A stretch of 12,032 nucleotides of DNA, from the NCBI GenBank assembly GCA_035542155.1, contig DATKLX010000249.1, positions 1 through 12,032 of the forward strand, in the 5' to 3' direction. This document shows, in pieces, positions 8,875 to 12,032 of this stretch. A model generated the notes under the pieces. That model saw only the letters and a list, made by a program, of their open reading frames with translations, had not been told where the DNA came from and made no database searches. Position 1 is the first letter of the stretch, and each line of letters opens with the position of its first letter. Made by a program: the position numbers and the translations under genes. Origin of the DNA: DATKLX01 sp035542155 (GTDB taxonomy: Bacteria > Chloroflexota > Anaerolineae > Anaerolineales > Anaerolineaceae).

Positions 8875-9823
8875 GACCCGTTTCCCCCTCGTGGTTGTGG
8901 TCGGGCCAACTGCGGTCGGAAAGACTGCGTTATCAATCGATCTGGGGAAACGATTGGATGGAGAAATTGTCTCGGCTGACTCGCGACTCTTTTATCGTGG
9001 CATGGATATTGGCACAGCCAAACCTTCTCTGGAGGAAAGAAGTGCTGTCCCGCACCACCTCATCGACGTCGCCGACCCGGACGAGACCTGGAGCCTGGCT
9101 CTTTTCCAGAGAGCTGCTCGCCGGGCTATCGCCGGGATCCACGCTCGCGGCAGGCTGCCCATCCTGGTCGGTGGGACGGGCCAGTACGTCCGCTCGGTGA
9201 CCCAGGAGTGGCGCCTCCCGGCCCAACCGCCCGATCCGGTTTTACGACAGGCGTTGGAAAATTGGGCCGGAGAGACCACCACGGAAGGGCTTCACGCCCG
9301 CCTGGCGCGGATCGACCCCCTGGCAGCCGCGGTGATTGAGCCACGCAACCTGCGCCGCACCATTCGCGCCCTGGAGGTGATTTTCCATACCGGTCAACGC
9401 TTTTCCAGCCAGCGCCAGCAACTTCCTTCTCACTACGAGCTGATGCAAATTGGCCTCTGCCGTCCCCGGGCTGAGATCTACCAGCGGGTCGACCAGCGCA
9501 TCGACGCCATGCTCCAGGCTGACCTGGTGGCCGAGGTTGCGGGTCTGATCGCGAAAGGCTATTCGCCGGATCTGCCTGCGTTCTCCGCCATCGGCTATCG
9601 TGAAGTCATTGCATATTTGCGGGGAGAGTATTCAATTGAAGAATGTATTTTGTTGATGAAGAGAGCTACCCATCAATTTGTTCGCCGCCAGGCCAACTGG
9701 TTCAAAGAAACCGACCCATCCATCCACTGGTTTTCCATCCGTGACGATGATCCAACCACTCTGAACCGGGTCATCGATCAGATCCTTTTGGGCGAATGGC
9801 TGGATCCTGCTGATGGGCGCTAA
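8861..9823 (+). CDS. miaA: tRNA dimethylallyltransferase
   Basis: MiaA transfers a dimethylallyl group from DMAPP to N6 of A37 in tRNAs that read codons starting with U, the first step towards ms2i6A. The 320-residue protein has the P-loop GPTAVGKT (15-22), SADSRLFYRGMDIGTAKP (38-55, with the catalytic D40), HHLIDVADPDE (65-75), VGGTGQYV (103-110), RRTIRALEV (165-173) and the tRNA-contacting FSAIGYREVI (241-250) and KRATHQFVRRQANWF (267-281). The frame is open further upstream to 8738, but the ATG at 8861 fits the family N terminus and has GAGG at 8848-8851, nine bases away. It overlaps the end of yraN by 14 bp. It converges on ftsH, with 120 bp between the stops. Confidence 0.97.
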   Translation: MRFPETRFPLVVVVGPTAVGKTALSIDLGKRLDGEIVSADSRLFYRGMDIGTAKPSLEERSAVPHHLIDVADPDETWSLALFQRAARRAIAGIHARGRLPILVGGTGQYVRSVTQEWRLPAQPPDPVLRQALENWAGETTTEGLHARLARIDPLAAAVIEPRNLRRTIRALEVIFHTGQRFSSQRQQLPSHYELMQIGLCRPRAEIYQRVDQRIDAMLQADLVAEVAGLIAKGYSPDLPAFSAIGYREVIAYLRGEYSIEECILLMKRATHQFVRRQANWFKETDPSIHWFSIRDDDPTTLNRVIDQILLGEWLDPADGR

Positions 9824-9900
9824 TCCCTGGCTGTAATCTTACGACTTTGCCGAAATGGATCGGCTGACCGACTGCATCGCCAGCGGCCTGGTCAGGAAAT

Positions 9901-9936
9901 TAAAAAGACATCCCGAATGCGCGCATTCGGGATGTC
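9901..9936 (-). terminator. Intrinsic terminator of ftsH (30-bp perfect palindrome plus T-run)
   Basis: Bases 9907-9936 are a perfect palindrome: arm GACATCCCGAATGC, centre GC, then the complementary arm. On the minus strand it begins 7 bp after the ftsH stop and is followed by TTTTTA (9901-9906), a classic rho-independent terminator. On the plus strand no T-run follows, so it would work poorly for miaA. Confidence 0.92.
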
Positions 9937-9943
9937 CGGATCT

Positions 9944-11809
9944 TTATGCACTCTGCGGAACCAGCACCGGAGTGGTGTTCCGCTTGGAAAACGGCGGTGG
10001 ATAGATCTTCTCGAACTCTTCGCGGGAGATCGTTTCCATTTCAAGAAGCCGCTGGGCGACCTGATCCAGAATATCGCGGTGATCCCTGAGGATCTGGCGC
10101 GCCTGGATGTAGGCTTCGTTGACCAGCTCGCGCACTTCCTTATCGATCTGCTCGGCGACCGCTTCGGAGTAATCCCGTTGCTCGGAGATCTCGCGGCCCA
10201 GGAAGATCAGCTCCTCTTTTTGGCCGTAAACCATCGGTCCCATCCGCTTGCTCATCCCCAGCCGGGTGACCATGTTCCGAGCCAGTTGGGTGACCCGCTC
10301 GATATCGTTCGACGCCCCAGAGGTGATATCGTCGAAGACGATTTCCTCGGCGGCACGGCCACCCAGCAGGCCGACCAACTCGGCCAGGATCTTCTTTCGC
10401 GGCATGAGGATCATGTCCTCTTCCGGGAGGGAGAGGGTAAACCCGCCGGCCATCCCCCGCGCGATGATCGAAACCTTCAACACCGGGTTGGAGTCGGGCA
10501 GGGTGTTCATCACCACTGCGTGGCCGGCCTCGTGGTAGGCCACGATCCGTTTCTCGTCCGCGCTGATCAGGCGGCTCTTCCGTTCCGGCCCGGCGATGAC
10601 CCGCTCGATCGCCTCTTCGAATTCGGGCTGGCTGATCACCCGCTTGTTCTTGCGCGCCGCCAGGATGGCCGCCTCGTTGACCAGGTTTTCCAGGTCGGCG
10701 CCCACGAAACCAGGTGTGGAACGCGCCAGCAAGCTCAGGTCTACACCGGGCGCCAGGGGCTTACCCTTGACGTGCACCTTGAGGATCGCTTCCCGCCCGC
10801 GCATGTCCGGCCGGTCGAGCACGACCCGCCGGTCGAAGCGGCCCGGGCGAAGCAAGGCTGGATCGAGGATGTCGGGACGGTTGGTTGCGGCCATAATGAT
10901 GACGTTGGTGTCGGTATCAAACCCGTCCATTTCAACCAGCATCTGGTTCAAGGTTTGCTCGCGCTCGTCATGGCTGCCGCCCAACCCGGCGCCGCGCTGC
11001 CGGCCAACCGCGTCGATCTCGTCGACGAAAACGATGCAGGGTGAGTGGCGCTTGGCCTGGTCGAACAGGTCGCGGACCCGGCTGGCGCCGACGCCCACGA
11101 ACATTTCCACAAACTCCGACCCGGAGATCGAGAAGAAGGGTACTCCCGCTTCTCCTGACACGGCTTTGGCCAGCAAGGTTTTCCCCGTTCCGGGTGGGCC
11201 GACCAGCAGCACCCCCTTGGGGATCCGCGCACCGAGGGAGATGAACTTCTGCGGCTCGCGCAGAAACTCAACCACCTCTTTGAGCTCTTCTTTCGCCTCC
11301 TCTACACCTGCCACGTCCTCAAAGGTGACCGTCGGCTGGTCGCCGCTGAACATTCGCGCCCGTGACTTTCCGAAAGACATGGCGGCGTTGTTGCTTCCCT
11401 GAGCCTGCCGGAAGATAAACCAAAAAACACCGGCAAGGATAATAAAAGGCAGGATGTATCCTAACGCAGTCACCACACCTATCCAGGCGCTTGGCGGCTT
11501 GATCTCGATACTGATTTTATCGGGCGTCAGCTTATCGGCTGTGACCCCGAGGGCAATCAACTGGTCAATTAATGAAGCATTCGGCTCTTTGTGTGAATCC
11601 TTTTGATCACCATTTGAATAGGTTACCTTCAGCCGGTCGCCGTCTACCGTGATGCGCTCAACAGTTCCTTTGTTTACATCGGCGGCAACCTGGTTTATGC
11701 TCAAGACATCTGGACTGCTGCTCGATTGTCTGAATTGGTACACAACCATTGCGATAATGGCGACAAATAACAGCAGGTAGATCACGTAGGATTGGTTGCG
11801 TGAATTCAC
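9944..11809 (-). CDS. ftsH: ATP-dependent zinc metalloprotease FtsH
   Basis: A membrane-anchored AAA+ protease that degrades unassembled membrane proteins and some soluble regulators. From the chosen GTG it has 621 residues, normal for FtsH. It shows a membrane segment at about 9-24, an external domain of about 80 residues and a second membrane segment at about 109-134. The AAA+ domain has Walker A GPPGTGKT (204-211), the pore motif MFVGVG (236-241), Walker B IVFVDEID (259-266) and a second region of homology ending RPGRFDRR (321-328). The M41 peptidase domain has HEAGH (426-430) with third zinc ligand D502 in SGASNDIERVT. The frame opens 27 bp earlier at an ATG (11834-11836), but the GTG at 11807-11809 has GGGAGG five bases upstream and leaves a typical short N terminus before the first membrane segment. 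It is monocistronic by layout: own promoter upstream, terminator directly downstream. Confidence 0.97.
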   Translation of the reverse strand: MNSRNQSYVIYLLLFVAIIAMVVYQFRQSSSSPDVLSINQVAADVNKGTVERITVDGDRLKVTYSNGDQKDSHKEPNASLIDQLIALGVTADKLTPDKISIEIKPPSAWIGVVTALGYILPFIILAGVFWFIFRQAQGSNNAAMSFGKSRARMFSGDQPTVTFEDVAGVEEAKEELKEVVEFLREPQKFISLGARIPKGVLLVGPPGTGKTLLAKAVSGEAGVPFFSISGSEFVEMFVGVGASRVRDLFDQAKRHSPCIVFVDEIDAVGRQRGAGLGGSHDEREQTLNQMLVEMDGFDTDTNVIIMAATNRPDILDPALLRPGRFDRRVVLDRPDMRGREAILKVHVKGKPLAPGVDLSLLARSTPGFVGADLENLVNEAAILAARKNKRVISQPEFEEAIERVIAGPERKSRLISADEKRIVAYHEAGHAVVMNTLPDSNPVLKVSIIARGMAGGFTLSLPEEDMILMPRKKILAELVGLLGGRAAEEIVFDDITSGASNDIERVTQLARNMVTRLGMSKRMGPMVYGQKEELIFLGREISEQRDYSEAVAEQIDKEVRELVNEAYIQARQILRDHRDILDQVAQRLLEMETISREEFEKIYPPPFSKRNTTPVLVPQSA

Positions 11810-11814
11810 AAATA

Positions 11815-11820
11815 CCTCCC
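11815..11820 (-). promoter_or_regulatory. Ribosome binding site deciding the ftsH start
   Basis: GGGAGG on the minus strand, five bases before GTG at 11807-11809. The upstream ATG at 11834-11836 has only GGTGGG touching it, which is too close to serve. Confidence 0.8.
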
Positions 11821-11866
11821 AAACATTTACCAACATCCCACCGATACATGGGATGATCTTAATTGA

Positions 11867-11875
11867 ATTATACCA
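11867..11875 (-). promoter_or_regulatory. Extended -10 promoter for ftsH
   Basis: The minus strand reads TGGTATAAT: a perfect -10 hexamer (11867-11872) with the TGn extension. No good -35 lies 16-18 bases upstream. The predicted start near 11860 would give a leader of about 50 nt. The whole stretch 11860-11960 is AT-rich and could hold further promoters, including a plus-strand TATAAT at 11926-11931 without a -35. Confidence 0.55.
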
Positions 11876-11933
11876 ATCTTCAAGTTGGATGAGTTAGATT
11901 TAGATCGTTTTTTATAGGTATCTAATATAATTC

Positions 11934-12032
11934 TTATGGTTTTGATAATATTTCCTGTCCTAATCCCCGGATCAGATGAAGCGTTTTGGTTGTCTGCTGC
12001 AAATGGGCCCGGTCGTGGGAAGCCATGAAGCT
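11934..12032 (-). CDS. C-terminal fragment of a minus-strand gene, possibly an ABC-type ATPase
   Basis: The minus strand is open from the right edge to a TAA at 11934-11936, giving the last 32 residues of a protein whose body lies outside. The tail starts SFMASHDRAHLQQTTKTLHL and then runs IRGLGQEILSKP. The SHDR segment after a hydrophobic residue resembles the H-loop (switch) region at the end of ABC ATPase domains. This is a thin basis, and another family is possible. The overlapping plus-strand frame from ATG 11976 is also open to the edge but looks like a shadow. Confidence 0.4.
   Translation of the reverse strand, partial: SFMASHDRAHLQQTTKTLHLIRGLGQEILSKP

Noticed and set aside
9917..11044. 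375-codon plus-strand open frame opposite ftsH
   Set aside because: It lies wholly antisense to the conserved AAA+ and peptidase domains of FtsH. Its His/Asp/Arg-rich product is typical of the complementary strand of a GC-rich gene, and no ribosome site was seen.
11894..11925. Terminator after the right-edge gene (TTAGAT ... ATCTAA with a T6 run)
   Set aside because: The T-run lies inside the loop rather than after the stem, and the stem is only six A/T-rich pairs.
11976..12032. Plus-strand gene start at the right edge (ATG 11976)
   Set aside because: It is antisense to the minus-strand tail, has no ribosome site and shows no recognisable protein signature in 19 codons.

Overview
The window (about 12 kb, moderately GC-rich with AT-rich promoter islands) is ordinary bacterial chromosome. 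It carries a five-gene minus-strand block, a short plus-strand pair, a cell-envelope protease gene and a partial gene at each edge. Gene content and protein flavour (GlgC/GlgA/MalQ cluster, two-domain CinA-like protein, FtsH with two N-terminal membrane segments) would fit an anaerobic Chloroflexota lineage such as Anaerolineae. That placement is an impression from protein sequence, not a demonstrated result. No mobile element, phage gene, CRISPR array, tRNA or rRNA was seen. No stretch over 300 bases lacks a gene.

Left edge (1-768, plus): the C-terminal part of an EamA/DMT-type membrane permease. It runs convergently into malQ with only 4 bp between the two stop codons.

Minus-strand block (8220 down to 773): cinA-like gene, then a 658-residue protein joining an MTA/SAH-deaminase-type amidohydrolase to a C-terminal CYTH-like domain, then glgA, glgC and malQ. 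Gaps are 37, 23 and 3 bp, and glgC overlaps malQ by 11 bp, so one transcript is likely. GlgC makes ADP-glucose from glucose-1-phosphate and ATP, GlgA adds that glucose to alpha-1,4-glucan, and MalQ rearranges maltodextrins. The first two genes put nucleotide/cofactor-salvage-type enzymes ahead of the glycogen genes. No branching enzyme, debranching enzyme or phosphorylase is present in the window.

Divergent control region (8221-8493): back-to-back sigma70-like promoters. The minus-strand one would give cinA a leader of about 200 nt with several inverted repeats, two of which are mutually exclusive. The plus-strand one lies so close to the GTG of yraN that its transcript would be leaderless or nearly so.

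Plus-strand pair (8494-9823): yraN (UPF0102 nuclease-fold protein) overlaps miaA (tRNA dimethylallyltransferase) by 14 bp.

Right part: ftsH (minus, 9944-11809) converges on miaA. It ends in a strong intrinsic terminator built on a 30-bp perfect palindrome, and starts from a GTG with a strong ribosome binding site behind an extended -10 promoter. The last 99 bases hold the C-terminal tail of another minus-strand gene, possibly an ABC-type ATPase.

The two most noteworthy items are the amidohydrolase-CYTH fusion inside a glycogen operon and the structured leader that would precede that operon.
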